A DNA stretch of 64,000 nucleotides, taken from contig NZ_BSNS01000007.1 of the NCBI RefSeq assembly GCF_030160115.1, positions 226,001 through 290,000 on the forward strand. Direction: 5' to 3'. Positions within the stretch are counted from its first letter, which is position 1. Each line of letters opens with the position of its first letter. The notes beneath the pieces are model-generated. The model saw only the letters and a program-made list of their open reading frames with translations, did not search any database and was not told where the DNA came from. This document shows, piece after piece, positions 16,708-25,037 of this stretch. A program made the position numbers and the translations under genes. The stretch is from Devosia nitrariae. GTDB lineage: Bacteria > Pseudomonadota > Alphaproteobacteria > Rhizobiales > Devosiaceae.

Positions 16708-16871
16708 TTTGTGCAGTCGCTTTCTCGAGACGATTGCACCGCGGCTCCGGATCGGCTGATCGGGCGCAACGTTCCTACGCCACGACGTGCAATCTGCTTG
16801 CAGCGGGGGCGCGGGCGCGTCAAAAGACGCTGCCTTGCAACGCAGCCCCTTCAGCGCCCAGACCCGGCACC

Positions 16872-17858
16872 ATGGAATTGACACCAGACTTCGACCTCTC
16901 CCCGTTCAACACCCTGGGCCTCGCCTCCAAGGCACGGTACGGGGCGGTGATCTCGGCACGCGACGAGATCGGGGAGTTGATGGCATTTGCCGCATCCGCC
17001 GGTCTCCCGCTCCACATCGTCGGCGGCGGCAGCAATCTGGTGCTGCGCGATGACCTTGAGGCCGTCGTCGGCGTGATGGCCATCAAGGGGCGCACCATCG
17101 AGCGGCGTGATGACGGGTCAGCCCTGGTGACGGCGAAAGCCGGCGAGGACTGGTCGCAGTTCGTTGCCTGGACGGTGTCCGAGGGCCTCCGGGGCCTCGA
17201 GAACCTTGCCGGCATACCGGGCACGGTCGGTGCCGCGCCGATCCAGAATATCGGCGCCTATGGCGTGGAGCTGGCCGAGAGGCTGGAATCGTTGACCGTC
17301 CTCGACACGCAGGACGGAAAGGAGCGCCGCTTTACGCCTGACGAGTGCAAATTCTCCTACCGTCAGAGCCTCTTCAAGCAGCTTCGCGGCCGCTTCATCG
17401 TCACTGAGGCGACCTTCGCCCTCCCGCGAGCCTGGGCGCCGGTCCTCACCTATCCGGGCCTCGACAGCCTGCCGCGCGACGCCGATGCGTCGGTGATCAT
17501 GGAGCGGGTGCTGACCCTCCGCGCGAGCAAGCTCCCCGACTGGCGGGTGATCGGCAATGTCGGGTCATTCTTCCACAATCCGGTGGTCCGGCCCGAAATG
17601 GCCGACGCCATCACGGGTGGTCCGCGCTATCCCCAGCCGGACGGCACCGTCAAGCTCTCCGCCGCCTGGCTGATCGATGCCTGCGGCCTCAAGGGGCATC
17701 GGCACGGACAGGCCGGGATCTATGAAGGCCATGCCCTGATCGTCGTCAACCATGGCGGCGCGACCTACCGGGAGGTTTCGGAGCTTTCCGCGAAGGTCAG
17801 CGGTGCGGTGGAAGAGCGCTTCGGTGTCACCCTCACCCGCGAGCCGATCGAGCTCTAA
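16872..17858 (+). CDS. murB: UDP-N-acetylenolpyruvoylglucosamine reductase (type I MurB)
   Basis: 328 aa. Cytoplasmic FAD enzyme that reduces the enolpyruvyl group to form UDP-MurNAc. Visible: VGGGSNLVLRD (FAD diphosphate loop), GLENLAGIPGTVGAAPIQNIGAYG, the catalytic Ser region GNVGSFFHNP, and a C-terminal E. coli-type extension GHRHGQAGIYEGHAL. Alphaproteobacteria usually carry the shorter type II MurB in the cell-wall cluster, so this stand-alone type I copy may be an acquired paralogue. Its TAA overlaps the stop of the convergent ATP-grasp gene. Confidence 0.9.
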   Translation: MELTPDFDLSPFNTLGLASKARYGAVISARDEIGELMAFAASAGLPLHIVGGGSNLVLRDDLEAVVGVMAIKGRTIERRDDGSALVTAKAGEDWSQFVAWTVSEGLRGLENLAGIPGTVGAAPIQNIGAYGVELAERLESLTVLDTQDGKERRFTPDECKFSYRQSLFKQLRGRFIVTEATFALPRAWAPVLTYPGLDSLPRDADASVIMERVLTLRASKLPDWRVIGNVGSFFHNPVVRPEMADAITGGPRYPQPDGTVKLSAAWLIDACGLKGHRHGQAGIYEGHALIVVNHGGATYREVSELSAKVSGAVEERFGVTLTREPIEL

Positions 17859-18901
17859 AGTGTCGCCAGTTCCCGGTTGGGTATCCGGCCGGCATAGGCA
17901 TCGCGGATCGAGACTTTCTTCTCGAGCGCTTCGATGACGCTCTGGCAGAAATCGGTCTCGTACATCTTCGAAAGGTTGTTGAGCCCGCCCGGGGTGAAGA
18001 CGTTGATCTCTAAGAGCTTGTCGCCGACGATGTCGAGGCCGACGAGGAACATGCCGTCCTGGACGAGCTTGGGGCGCACCGACTCGGCGATCGCCAGCAT
18101 CCCGGGCGTGACCTCGACGGTTTCGGGGTGGCCCCCGGCATGGATGTTGGAGCGCAGTTCCCCGTCGGCGGGCGCCCGGCGAAAGGCGGCATATTTGCCG
18201 TCGCGTTGCAGCGGGACGCCGTTCATCAGGAAAAAGCGCACGTCGCCTTGGCTCGCCTTGGGCATGAAGCTCTGGGCGATGAGATAGCCCTCCTCGCTCA
18301 CCGCCTCGAAGATCTGGTTGAGGTTGGAGTCCTTTGGCGAGGCGATCTTGAAGACGTTCTTGCCGCCCGAGCCCTGCAGGGGTTTGAGGATGACGCCGCG
18401 ACGTTGCGCGTCGATGAAGGCACGAATCTCCTCTATGCTCTTGGAGATCAGCGTTTCCGGACGCACCGTCGAGGGAAAGCCCTGGAAGTAGAGCTTGTTC
18501 TGCGCCTGCTCGAGACCCTCCGGATCGTTGAGCACCACCACGCCGCGCTCGGCCGCAAGCCGTCCGAAGAGGGCGCCGATCTGGGTGGCCCAGGGGCGAT
18601 CGGCCGCATCCTCGGCCGGGTCGTTGCGCAGCATCAGGACATCGATCTCCTCGACCGCGACGGGCTCGATGGTCGTCTCCTTGCCCTGCAGGTCCTTGAA
18701 CAAGGTCGCCGCCTTCTTGTACTTGGCCGAGGGCAGCGTCAGGGCGCGCACGACGATGCTGTCGTCGGAGCGCATCACGAAGTCGCCCGGGGTCAGATAG
18801 CAGATCTCGTGGCCGCGACTGACCGCCGCCAGGGCCAGGTGCGTGGTGGTGTAGTTGACGGTTTCGCCCTTGATCGAGTTGACGAAGAAAGCGATGCGCA
18901 T
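17855..18901 (-). CDS. Glutathione-synthetase-like ATP-grasp ligase
   Basis: 348 aa. Same domain order as GshB: N-terminal pre-ATP-grasp (MRIAFFVNSIKGE, VLMLRNDPAEDAADRPW), then ATP-grasp with GVILKPLQGSGGKNVFKI and Mg-binding GLDIVGDKLLEINVFTPGG. ATP-grasp ligases join a carboxylate to an amine via acyl-phosphate. It is probably not the housekeeping glutathione synthetase: it lies eight bases after a DUF1704 gene and in one operon with an N-formylglutamate amidohydrolase-like gene, a recurrent bacterial trio. Substrate unknown; peptide or small-molecule ligation is inference. Confidence 0.83.
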   Translation of the reverse strand: MRIAFFVNSIKGETVNYTTTHLALAAVSRGHEICYLTPGDFVMRSDDSIVVRALTLPSAKYKKAATLFKDLQGKETTIEPVAVEEIDVLMLRNDPAEDAADRPWATQIGALFGRLAAERGVVVLNDPEGLEQAQNKLYFQGFPSTVRPETLISKSIEEIRAFIDAQRRGVILKPLQGSGGKNVFKIASPKDSNLNQIFEAVSEEGYLIAQSFMPKASQGDVRFFLMNGVPLQRDGKYAAFRRAPADGELRSNIHAGGHPETVEVTPGMLAIAESVRPKLVQDGMFLVGLDIVGDKLLEINVFTPGGLNNLSKMYETDFCQSVIEALEKKVSIRDAYAGRIPNRELATL

Positions 18902-18909
18902 AGGGGCTC

Positions 18910-20760
18910 CTAGGGTCTGATCATGTCGATCGGCGACATGCCGTTGGTGGCGGCGGCGAGACGCTTTTCCGCCTCTGGATGCGAGAGGAATTGCGGGGCG
19001 AACCGGGGTGGCTTGATGAGGCCGCGCGTCGACAATTCCTGCATGATGCTGAAGTGGGACGCCGCGATCTTGCCCATAAAGAACGGATCGAGTGCACCCC
19101 CAGCCCGCAGATGGCTGAGGATCTCGATGAGACCGCGCAGGTATATGGCGTCCTTGGCGAGCCCCCCGCCGCGATAGAGGCGCAGCACCAGATTGAAGGC
19201 CAGGGCCGGCGACAGGCCGAGTTCGCGCATGCGGGCAAAGCACTCGGCAAAACTGGCGCCGTCGAGCATATCGGCGCAACCGATGACCCTCGCGGCAAGC
19301 AGGCGCAGCCGCGTCACGGTCATGCCGCCCGCCAGGTATTCGGCGAAAACCGCCAGCCCCTCCTGGATGCCCTCGTAACCTGCCAGGCCATTGCGGAAGA
19401 GATGCAGCCCCTGCGCCGATCCGTTGAAATAGGTGAGGAGGTGCACCCCGACCTCGTGGCTGAGCAGGGCCTCGACGCGGCCCTTGGGCATGGTGGTGCT
19501 GCGCGAGATCAGCAACCGCGAGCCCGAGACCATGAGGCCGGCCGGCAGGTCGTCGCGCACTTCGATGGCCGCGGCTTCCTCGCCATTGAAGGCATAGGCC
19601 TTGACCATGGCGCGGGCACGACGTTCGACAAAAGCGCAATCGACGGCCTCGCCGTCGGCGCCGCGGCGACGCTTGGTCTTCTGGGTCTTGGCCAAGACGT
19701 CCTTGGCGGCCTTGAGCAATCCAGGCTCCACCGGGCCGTAGAGCGCGCGGCTGAGCTCGACGAAGCGCGGCGTTTCCCGCGCGGCGATCAGCGAGAGCAT
19801 CAGGTCCAGCTCCTGCTGTTTCTCGCGGTAAAGAGTGGTGAGGACCGGGTCCTCGAACTGATCGAGCCGGATCGCGAACAGCTTTTTCTTCAAGCCATCG
19901 GACCCGAACGCCAGCGGCCGGTAGAGGAACCGCGGCGCGCGCTCATGGTTTGATTGCGCGAACTCCTCCCAGGCCGCGTCGGCGTTGATGGGGGTGACGG
20001 CCAGCAGGAAATCGAAGGATCTGGCGACCTCGTCCATGGCCCGGTCGGCGCGGGCGACGGCATCGATGAACGCCTTGCGGCCGAACGCACGATGACTGAG
20101 GACGGCAACGCTTTTCGTTTCCTGCGCAAAGGCGGCGACGGCGTGCAGGCCCGCATCGACGAAGTTGGCGACCACGCGTTCTAGCAGTTCGGGATAGACC
20201 GCTTCGGACTCCGGCACCCGGTAGATAGGCGCAAAGCGCACCGTCAGGCAGCCGAACTGAGTGAGGTGCCGCGCGAGCTTGGCGGCAGGGTCGTCAGCAA
20301 GCCCCGGGCGGGCGACCCGGGGCGTGCGGAACTTGACCTTCACCGCCTCGACCGCGCCTGCGAAGGCGGCAAGCGCCGCCTGGGCGCCAGCGTCGTTCGA
20401 GGCAGAAGCGGTGGTTTCGAATGGTGGCAGATAGGCGGCATCGCTGGCGAGGCGATCCCGCTCGAGCTCGCCGACATCGATGACGAGGAAGGCGCCGAAG
20501 CGATCGACCATCGCCTTGCCGACAAGCTCGATGATCGCCCTGGCGCGCCCGAGGCTGGCGACCAGGAGGTAGGCCGAATTGGCCGTGACGATGCCCAGCG
20601 CTGCCGGTTCGCGCCGCCGCCCGACATAGACGCAGAGAAACGGCTGCGGCCGATCGATATGCAGGCGCTCGCCGCGGCCGAGATCGAGCCTGATCGGATC
20701 GCCGCTTTCGAGCGCCGCGGCGATCGTTTTCAGGAGCTTCTTGTCGGCGGTGCTTTTCAT
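18910..20760 (-). CDS. DUF1704 / QEGLA-motif putative metallocarboxypeptidase
   Basis: 616 aa. Carries the hallmark HEVGVH (residues 435-440) and QEGLA (466-470), a zinc-site pair with the Glu of QEGLA as likely third ligand. Bacterial members are annotated as flavohemoglobin expression-modulating proteins; the eukaryotic relatives of this fold include the MATCAP tyrosine carboxypeptidases, so a peptidase role is plausible but unproven. No signal peptide or membrane segment is seen. ATG 20760 overlaps the previous gene's stop as ATGA and the next gene starts eight bases later, so the three genes are tightly coupled. Confidence 0.85.
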   Translation of the reverse strand: MKSTADKKLLKTIAAALESGDPIRLDLGRGERLHIDRPQPFLCVYVGRRREPAALGIVTANSAYLLVASLGRARAIIELVGKAMVDRFGAFLVIDVGELERDRLASDAAYLPPFETTASASNDAGAQAALAAFAGAVEAVKVKFRTPRVARPGLADDPAAKLARHLTQFGCLTVRFAPIYRVPESEAVYPELLERVVANFVDAGLHAVAAFAQETKSVAVLSHRAFGRKAFIDAVARADRAMDEVARSFDFLLAVTPINADAAWEEFAQSNHERAPRFLYRPLAFGSDGLKKKLFAIRLDQFEDPVLTTLYREKQQELDLMLSLIAARETPRFVELSRALYGPVEPGLLKAAKDVLAKTQKTKRRRGADGEAVDCAFVERRARAMVKAYAFNGEEAAAIEVRDDLPAGLMVSGSRLLISRSTTMPKGRVEALLSHEVGVHLLTYFNGSAQGLHLFRNGLAGYEGIQEGLAVFAEYLAGGMTVTRLRLLAARVIGCADMLDGASFAECFARMRELGLSPALAFNLVLRLYRGGGLAKDAIYLRGLIEILSHLRAGGALDPFFMGKIAASHFSIMQELSTRGLIKPPRFAPQFLSHPEAEKRLAAATNGMSPIDMIRP

Positions 20761-21602
20761 GCGTGTTGCTCGAGGGCCTCGAGCAGCACCGGCAGGGACG
20801 CCTTGATCATTGCCCGGAGGGCAAGGAGCGCTTCGTCGTCGGGCTCGCCGGTCCACTCGTCCATGAAGAATTTCTTGAACTCGATGGCGATGGCGCAGCC
20901 GGTCTCGGGGAATCTGGCGTGCACGAACCGTGTCTGCTCGCCGCGCCCCTGAAAGGCGACGTTCTCGCGCACGTCCATGGCTTCACCGCGAAAGGTGAAG
21001 CTGCGCAGGCTTTCCATGAACGGATCGACGACGTCTGCCCAACGGGCGCGGTCCATGGAAAAGGTGCCGATATTGACGGCCGGAGCGTCCGCCGCCGGCG
21101 TCGGGTCGGCCGACGGGCCGGCACGGCGATGATTGTAGCTGTGGATGTCGAGGAGGACGAAGCGGCCGAACTGCGCCTCCACATCCCGCAGCATCTGGCC
21201 GAGCATGGCATAATAGGCATCGTGCGTGGCGAGCGACCGCTCGACGGCGCTGGCTTTGAGGTTCCTCGCCCAGATGTGGAGACCCCAGGCCTGTTCGCGG
21301 GTCATATAGACAGCCCCGTCGCGGGCGCGATTGAGATCGACCTCGAACCGGGAGCGGTGGACGATCACCCGGTTGGGCACGTCGCGAATGACGAATTCGG
21401 TGAACGGATCCTCCTCCCGCAGCCGCCCCGATGCATCGAGCGCCATGATCTCGGAGAGATCCGGGCGAAGCCCATGCCCATTGTGGATGGCCGTGCCGAC
21501 GAGGGGCGAGTCGGCGCGATGGACGGACCACAGGTCATCGTCCTTGACCGGCTGATAGAGGTCGTCCCGCAGCGGACGGGATTGCGCTAACCGATTGGCC
21601 AT
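20757..21602 (-). CDS. N-formylglutamate amidohydrolase-like protein
   Basis: 281 aa from ATG 21602; an ATG at 21656 would add 18 residues, and GGAGG lies about 15 bases before 21602, so the start is uncertain. Zinc-site-like pattern AIHNGHGLRPD near the N-terminus, ILDIHSYNHRR-type motif (LDIHSYNHRRAG) in the middle and AIAIEFKKFFMDEWTG at the end fit the N-formylglutamate amidohydrolase fold. Here it heads a trio with DUF1704 and ATP-grasp genes rather than a histidine-degradation locus, so it probably hydrolyses an amide in that unknown pathway. Confidence 0.78.
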   Translation of the reverse strand: MANRLAQSRPLRDDLYQPVKDDDLWSVHRADSPLVGTAIHNGHGLRPDLSEIMALDASGRLREEDPFTEFVIRDVPNRVIVHRSRFEVDLNRARDGAVYMTREQAWGLHIWARNLKASAVERSLATHDAYYAMLGQMLRDVEAQFGRFVLLDIHSYNHRRAGPSADPTPAADAPAVNIGTFSMDRARWADVVDPFMESLRSFTFRGEAMDVRENVAFQGRGEQTRFVHARFPETGCAIAIEFKKFFMDEWTGEPDDEALLALRAMIKASLPVLLEALEQHA

Positions 21603-21788
21603 CTGAAGCTTTCGCTGCCTCCGGGCAAACTCTCCCGAAAGCAACGGCATGCGCATCGAAGGGTTCCGGGGGTCGGTCTGCGCTCCGGCGTCGACGTGAC
21701 AGGCGGTCGTTGCCGTCCGCAGATACCTGCGGCGCGCGCGGCGCTCACCCGAAAGGCGCAATTCCAGTGTCCTGGAGGACGGAGACGC

Positions 21789-22001
21789 TCAGGACTCGTT
21801 TCGTTCAGGACCCCGACGTCTATGCCCCGGAGCCTTGTCCGCCGCAGCCCGATCGAGCTTGTCGAGGAGACGACGGAAGACACCCTCCCGATCGTCAGGA
21901 ATCGCGAACGCCTGCATGCGGCGCAACTGCACGCGCATCGCCTCCGCAGCAGCGTGGCGCTGGATCATCCGCGCCAACTTTCTATCGGGTTTGGGTATCA
22001 T
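21789..22001 (-). CDS. Hypothetical 70-aa protein
   Basis: In the 689-bp gap between the amidohydrolase-like and isomerase genes this is the only frame that reads like protein. It begins MIPKPDRKLARMIQRHA and is helical, charged (Arg/Lys rich) with a VFRRLLDKLDRA amphipathic helix. The RBS is weak (GGTGGC). No domain recognised; could be spurious. The rest of the gap shows no gene. Confidence 0.38.
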   Translation of the reverse strand: MIPKPDRKLARMIQRHAAAEAMRVQLRRMQAFAIPDDREGVFRRLLDKLDRAAADKAPGHRRRGPERNES

Positions 22002-22291
22002 GCCACCGCAACGCCAGGAACTTGCTGGTTGTTCCGGTTACTGTCCCAGGTGAAAAAGCCGATCCCGCCTCCCGACCCGGGCGGTGGAGGCCCCACCGCA
22101 CCCGCTTCACCCAACCGTCACGAACCAGGTGTCGAACTGTTATCGCAGTGACGACAGGGCTTCACGCGCAAGGCGTATTGGGGGGAGCCGACGTCCACCT
22201 TTTCGACAAGACAAGGGGCCATCGTCTCGATGGCCTCCACATGACCCGCGCCGCCGCGAGCACGTCAGCGCTTGACAGGGAGAACCACCAC

Positions 22292-23209
22292 ATGACCCCC
22301 ACCAGCATCACCGCCGTCGGCTTCAACTCCGGCTCCAACGACGGCGAGCTCCTCAGCCTCGAGGCCGACCTCAAGCGCCTCGCCGACATGGGCGTCGACT
22401 GCGTCGAACTGGCCCTGACCAGCATCGACCTCGTCGCCGGCGGCCGCATCATCCCCGAGCGCCTGGAGCGCCTGGTGGCCCTCACCAGCCAGTTCGATTT
22501 CCGCTACACCGTCCACGGGCTGGTCTCGTCCAACTTCATGGATCCCGACACCCTCCCCTACCAGCTGGCCGCCGCCAAGGCGCTGGTCGAGGTCTGCGAC
22601 CGCATCGGCGCGCGCATCCTCGTCCAGCACGGCGGGTGCCTGCGCGCCGACCAGTGGCACCAGCGGGCCGAGGCGGATGTGCGCGAGCGCGAGGCGCTGA
22701 CCGAACTCGGCGAGTTCTGCCGCCCCTATGGCGTGCGCATCGCCTTCGAGAACATCTTCACCACCGAACCCGGCCAGTACCGGCAGACGCCCGCGCAGGT
22801 CGCCGAGACGGTCAAGGCCGTCAACCACCCCAACGTCGTCGCCCTCATCGACTTCAGCCATGCCTATCTCGAGGCAACCCTGAGGGGTCTCGACTTCCGC
22901 GCAGAGATCGCCGCCATGGCCCCCGTCACCGGCCATCTCCACGTCCACGACAGCTTCGGCCGCCCGCAGGCCCACTACAAACCCTTCTTCGTCCAGGAAA
23001 ACTCCGCCATGGGCATCGGCGACCTGCACATGCCCCTGGGCTGGGGCGACATCGACTGGGACAGCATTTTCGCCGACCTCACCTTCCTCCCCGACACCGT
23101 CCTGATGATGGAAATCGGGCCCCGCTACCGGTCGGAACAGCCGGCGTGCCTCACCCGCGCGCGGCGGCTGGCTGGGCTGGATGTGGCGGAAGCCGCGGCC
23201 GCGCAGTAG
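22292..23209 (+). CDS. Sugar phosphate isomerase/epimerase-like TIM-barrel protein
   Basis: 305 aa from ATG 22292 with AGGGAG nine bases upstream; the longer upstream frame is not protein-like. AP-endonuclease-2-type TIM barrel with metal-ligand segments: VELALTS, RYTVHGL (His), VQHGG (His), RIAFENIF (Glu), ALIDFSHAY (Asp, His), HLHVHDSFG (His, Asp) and LMMEIGPRY (Glu). Family members isomerise keto sugars or dehydrate inositol derivatives. It stands alone, so substrate is unknown. Downstream is repeat-rich DNA. Confidence 0.83.
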   Translation: MTPTSITAVGFNSGSNDGELLSLEADLKRLADMGVDCVELALTSIDLVAGGRIIPERLERLVALTSQFDFRYTVHGLVSSNFMDPDTLPYQLAAAKALVEVCDRIGARILVQHGGCLRADQWHQRAEADVREREALTELGEFCRPYGVRIAFENIFTTEPGQYRQTPAQVAETVKAVNHPNVVALIDFSHAYLEATLRGLDFRAEIAAMAPVTGHLHVHDSFGRPQAHYKPFFVQENSAMGIGDLHMPLGWGDIDWDSIFADLTFLPDTVLMMEIGPRYRSEQPACLTRARRLAGLDVAEAAAAQ

Positions 23210-23219
23210 GGCGCGCGCC

Positions 23220-23565
23220 TTCTTCTCCCTCCCCCTTGTGGGGAGGGATTAAGGGTGGGGGTAGCCCAGGTAGACCGCCGCCGCGCAACCCCCACCGGCT
23301 GTCATCCTCACGAAGGCGAGGACGCAGCCTGCGATCCCACCCCAGCCGCAAGGTGCATGAACAGGGCGCGATGCGTCGGCGACAAAACGGTTCCGTCGAA
23401 AGCGAAAGGCCCCCTCACCCGCCGGCTCCGCCGTCGACCTCTCCCCCAAAGGGAGAGGTGAAGAGGGCACTGCGCGCGCCACAGCAACACCTCGCCCTTG
23501 GGGGAGAGGTCGGCCCGCAGGGCCGGGTGAGGGGGCCTTCTTTGGACCGCCGAAGCCGCCTCCCC
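23220..23565. repeat. Repeat-filled intergenic region
   Basis: Gene-free 356-bp stretch. Contains CCCTCCCCCTTGTGGGGAGGG (cut here as CCCTCCCCC / GGGGAGGG, 23225-23247), a fragment of the CAGCCGCAAGGTG element with its flanking GTCATCCTCACGAAGGCGAG (23299-23376), and a large inverted repeat 23410-23553 whose arms read GGCCCCCTCACCC and GGGTGAGGGGGCC, with inner CTCTCCC arms. Long apparent ORFs crossing it are artefacts of the repeats. Confidence 0.75.
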
Positions 23566-23976
23566 TCAAGCCCTCTTCTCCCGCCAAGCCCCCGGCATCA
23601 CCCCATCAACACTCCACGCCCCAGGCCCGGCAAAGAAAATATAAAGGTACACAAAGCAGAACAGGATCGCCGGCCCGCCCATATTGGTGGCCGGAAACAA
23701 GCCCATCGGCGCATGCCCGATCCAATAGCCGACCGCCATGAACCCCGAAAGGATGAACGCGGTCGGCCGCGTCAAGAAGCCAACGATCATCAATGCGCCG
23801 CCGACCAACTCCAATATACCGGCGGCCAGCATCAGCCCCTCCGTCGGCGGCATCTCGAAAGGCACCTCCGGAAAGCCGAACAGCTTCTGCGTGCCGCCCT
23901 GCAAGAACAGCAACCCTGCAACAATCCGCAACGCGCCAAGCGCCATGGGGGCGTATGTGTTGAGTCGATCAAACAT
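23566..23976 (-). CDS. DoxX-family membrane protein
   Basis: 136 aa, four hydrophobic helices. DoxX signature ALRIVAGLLFLQGGTQKLFG followed by AAGILELVGGALMIVGFLTR. DoxX proteins are inner-membrane, linked in other systems to quinone or thiol oxidation, but function is rarely known. ATG 23976 follows GGGAGACCCC. It stands alone; the upstream neighbour 24082 is the end of the defence-like island. Confidence 0.87.
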   Translation of the reverse strand: MFDRLNTYAPMALGALRIVAGLLFLQGGTQKLFGFPEVPFEMPPTEGLMLAAGILELVGGALMIVGFLTRPTAFILSGFMAVGYWIGHAPMGLFPATNMGGPAILFCFVYLYIFFAGPGAWSVDGVMPGAWREKRA

Positions 23977-24081
23977 TGTGGGGTCTCCCTCGGTGTGTGT
24001 CACGAACGCCCAGATGGTGGCGCTATTGGTGCGACGAACGAGGGGTGGGGGATTCGACAATTTGCGAGAGTGAAGAGTTTC

Positions 24082-24915
24082 TCAGTGGAAGCTCGCCTGA
24101 AACGTCAACGCTGTCAGGGAGACATGAGCGTCTAGGGGCGGGTATAGCTCGAACGCCTTCGGCTCGCGCGAGAAGTTCCAAAGACGGAACAGGCACCATT
24201 CGGTGCGCCGCTCGTCGGCAACCGCCAGCTCGTTGCGTGTGATGTGAAAGGGCGTGCGTTCCCACCCGTTCGTCGTCTTCACCTCAATCAATCGCGGCCG
24301 TCCGTCTGCCGAGAAGCTTGCGATGTCGTAGCCCGCACCGTCCCCCTCCTCCTCCGACACCCATCGTATCTCGCGTGCCAGATCGCTTCGGCCCGCGCTG
24401 GTCAACGAGGTGCGCTCGTGGGCCAAAACGCGTTCTTCTCCCGCCCGACCTAGAGCGCGGTTACGCTCGTCCCTACCCGCGACGTCGAACTTTCGAGCGA
24501 TGAATAAAGTCTGCTCCAGTTCTTGAGGTGGCGGCTCATTCGAAAGTGTAGGTGGTGGCCCCACGTGGAGTGGTGACGTCTCGCGCAGCCCGAAATCCTC
24601 GCGTGCAGCGGGATTTCGGACTACCCAATCCGGATTTCGTGCCAGCCATCGAACCACTGCATTCACCAGAGACATCTGGAAGTGGAAGGCCGGCCGGTAG
24701 CCAGGAATCCAATCCTCGCCAAGTCCTTTGAGCACGGCACTGATGTTTTGGTGCTTGAACTCGATCGACTTTCGGGAGCGGTCGGTCCGTTCTTGCAGGC
24801 GCCGATTGTGCTCGGCTTTGCTATAGGATCGATCGGCGACGTCGTCGGCCAGCATCGCGAAGTAGTCCGCGACGATCAGGTCATTCTCTTCGTCTGTCCA
24901 TGGCGCGTTTGGCAT
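24082..24915 (-). CDS. DUF3883 protein, predicted PD-(D/E)XK-type nuclease
   Basis: 277 aa. Residues 1-95 form a domain beginning PWTDEENDLIVADYFAML with the conserved SIEFKHQNISAVL; residues about 150-260 are DUF3883 with GEERVL (160s), GYDIASF (Asp197) and IEVKTT (Glu211, Lys213). The spacing D-x13-E-x-K is the PD-(D/E)XK nuclease pattern. The N-terminal domain occurs with nuclease-like C-termini in other bacteria. It lies downstream of the GHKL ATPase on the same strand, with a hairpin between, and shares the island's lower GC. DNA cleavage is inferred; Asp/Glu/Lys all present. Confidence 0.8.
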   Translation of the reverse strand: MPNAPWTDEENDLIVADYFAMLADDVADRSYSKAEHNRRLQERTDRSRKSIEFKHQNISAVLKGLGEDWIPGYRPAFHFQMSLVNAVVRWLARNPDWVVRNPAAREDFGLRETSPLHVGPPPTLSNEPPPQELEQTLFIARKFDVAGRDERNRALGRAGEERVLAHERTSLTSAGRSDLAREIRWVSEEEGDGAGYDIASFSADGRPRLIEVKTTNGWERTPFHITRNELAVADERRTEWCLFRLWNFSREPKAFELYPPLDAHVSLTALTFQASFH

Positions 24916-25011
24916 CCGGCCAGACTAGAGGGGAGAAGTCACTGTGTCATCAATGGTTTGCATAGATGCCGATTTTCTCGCCGTGCATCGCCGTCTTGCT
25001 GTTTTGATGCG

Positions 25012-25037
25012 AAAACGGGCCTCCGTTGCAAGAGGCC
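25012..25037 (-). terminator. Possible intrinsic terminator after GHKL ATPase gene
   Basis: Directly after the stop, a stem GGCCTC/GAGGCC (25018-25023 with 25032-25037) is followed on the minus strand by CCGTTTTC. Short U-run, so it may be leaky, with the DUF3883 gene partly uncoupled. Confidence 0.45.

Noticed and set aside
16708..16884. Upstream extension of the AviRa-like gene to GTG 16884
   Set aside because: Overlaps the divergent murB start and adds sequence without family resemblance.
22636..24135. 499-aa plus-strand frame across the isomerase end and repeat region
   Set aside because: Out of frame with the isomerase, Arg/Pro-rich, runs through palindromic repeats and over the DoxX gene; no protein signature.
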